DNA from: SZUA-309 sp965215995
Lineage (GTDB): Bacteria > Pseudomonadota > Gammaproteobacteria > Pseudomonadales > Azotimanducaceae
Assembly (NCBI GenBank): GCA_965215995.1
Contig: OZ244128.1
Coordinates: 5,518,001 to 5,582,000, forward strand
Direction of reading: 5' to 3'
Length of the DNA stretch: 64,000 nucleotides
Under the pieces are notes generated by a model, which was not told where the DNA came from, did not search any database, and saw nothing but the letters and a program-made list of their open reading frames with translations. Shown piece after piece: positions 63,440 through 64,000 of this stretch. Position 1 is the first letter of the stretch. Every line of letters begins with the position of its first letter. Position numbers and translations under genes: made by a program.

Positions 63440-64000
63440 ATGCCAGCCGAGATGCCCGCAGAGATCGCCATCGCTGCTCCTGATCAGGTGAATCATGAGG
63501 TGAACCCGGAGGAGGCGAATGCCGATTCCCCTCTGATCGCCCTCGAATCAGTGTATGACCTGGTCGCGGACGATTTCGCAGCCGTGAATCAACTCATTCC
63601 TCGGCAACTCACCTCAGACGTGGATCTGGTAGAGGAGATTGGCCAGTACATTGTGGAGTCCGGCGGCAAACGGCTACGACCGCTGCTGGTGCTGCTCTCT
63701 GCAAGGTGCTGCGGCTATCCGGATTCAGAGCATATCAAGCTCGCCGCCATCATCGAGTTCCTGCACACGGCGACGCTCCTGCATGATGACGTGGTGGATC
63801 ATTCCGTGCTTCGCCGGGGCCGGGCCACCGCCAATGCGACCTGGGGCAATGCCCCCAGCGTGCTGGTCGGTGATTTCCTCTACTCCCGTGCGTTTCAGCT
63901 GATGGTGGAGCTCGGCAAGATGGACGTCATGGCCATCCTCTCGGATGCGACCAATACCATCGCTGAAGGCGAGGTGATGCAGCTGGCCAACGTCGGCAAC
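63440..64000 (+). CDS. ispB: Octaprenyl diphosphate synthase, N-terminal part
   Basis: Makes the polyprenyl side chain of ubiquinone. The gene runs off the right edge; 187 codons are visible. SGGKRLRPLLVLLSARCCGY and the first aspartate-rich motif LLHDDVVD are present, then VLVGDFLYSRAFQLMVELG and GEVMQLAN. The start is uncertain: ATGs at 63440 and 63452 add an N-terminal extension before LESVYDLVADDFAAVN, where the family normally begins. Divergent from rplU, as in P. aeruginosa and E. coli. Confidence 0.93.
   Translation, partial: MPAEMPAEIAIAAPDQVNHEVNPEEANADSPLIALESVYDLVADDFAAVNQLIPRQLTSDVDLVEEIGQYIVESGGKRLRPLLVLLSARCCGYPDSEHIKLAAIIEFLHTATLLHDDVVDHSVLRRGRATANATWGNAPSVLVGDFLYSRAFQLMVELGKMDVMAILSDATNTIAEGEVMQLANVGN

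Overview
The window is a chromosomal segment of a GC-rich Gram-negative bacterium, almost certainly a gammaproteobacterium near the Pseudomonadales. LPS export (LptFG), BamD, LspA, MurJ and type IV pilus genes with PilS/PilR all point that way. Three blocks have the gene order I recall from Pseudomonas aeruginosa: lptG-lptF/pepA-holC-hyp-valS; ilvI-ilvN-ilvC-pssA-msrP-msrQ; and pgeF-rluD/bamD-pilS-pilR-fimT ... lspA-ribF-murJ/rpsT/proB-obg-rpmA-rplU/ispB. It is not Pseudomonas itself: ileS and ispH are missing from the lspA block, the minor pilin genes face the other way, and several accessory genes are inserted. I cannot name a genus. I saw no tRNA, rRNA, CRISPR array, insertion sequence or prophage. 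Genes are packed tightly, with many 1-8 nt stop/start overlaps (TGATG, ATGA, ATGACTGA), so most clusters are probably translationally coupled.

Layout. 1-9 kb: the end of a thiolase, an RDD membrane protein, lptG/lptF, then pepA, holC, a conserved hypothetical and valS. 8.7-18.3 kb: mixed metabolism, with an MFS transporter, a quinone oxidoreductase, a hisH-hisF pair without other his genes, a ferrochelatase with a four-cysteine insert, a LysR/TSUP divergent pair, nhaA, and a serine hydrolase/SnoaL pair. 18.4-27 kb: an acyl-CoA module made of a 1614-residue single-chain biotin-dependent carboxylase (CT-alpha, spacer, CT-beta, biotin carboxylase, biotinyl domain), moaB, a thiolase and a FabY-type ketoacyl synthase. 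27-31.6 kb: holD-like, rimI, prfC, a SirB1 protein and a DAHP synthase. 31.5-37.5 kb: branched-chain amino acid synthesis, pssA and msrPQ. 37.8-44.2 kb: a DUF4124 protein, pgeF, rluD, bamD and pilSR. 44.3-56.3 kb: minor pilins and a giant PilY1 (2500 residues, with about 1200 residues of Ig/cadherin-like repeats ahead of the usual PilY1 part). 56.3-64 kb: fkpB, lspA, ribF, murJ, rpsT, proB, obg, rpmA, rplU and the start of ispB.

How the genes connect. The carboxylase could supply malonyl-CoA, and the FabY-type enzyme opposite could use it with acetyl-CoA to start fatty acid synthesis. PilS/PilR, the minor pilins, PilY1 and PilY2 form a type IV pilus tip and priming set. LptF/G, BamD, LspA, MurJ and PgeF are envelope assembly genes. 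The most unusual items are the single-chain carboxylase with its domain order, the stalked PilY1, and three unrelated 72-bp minisatellites, each about four copies of an 18-bp unit, two of which begin at a stop codon.
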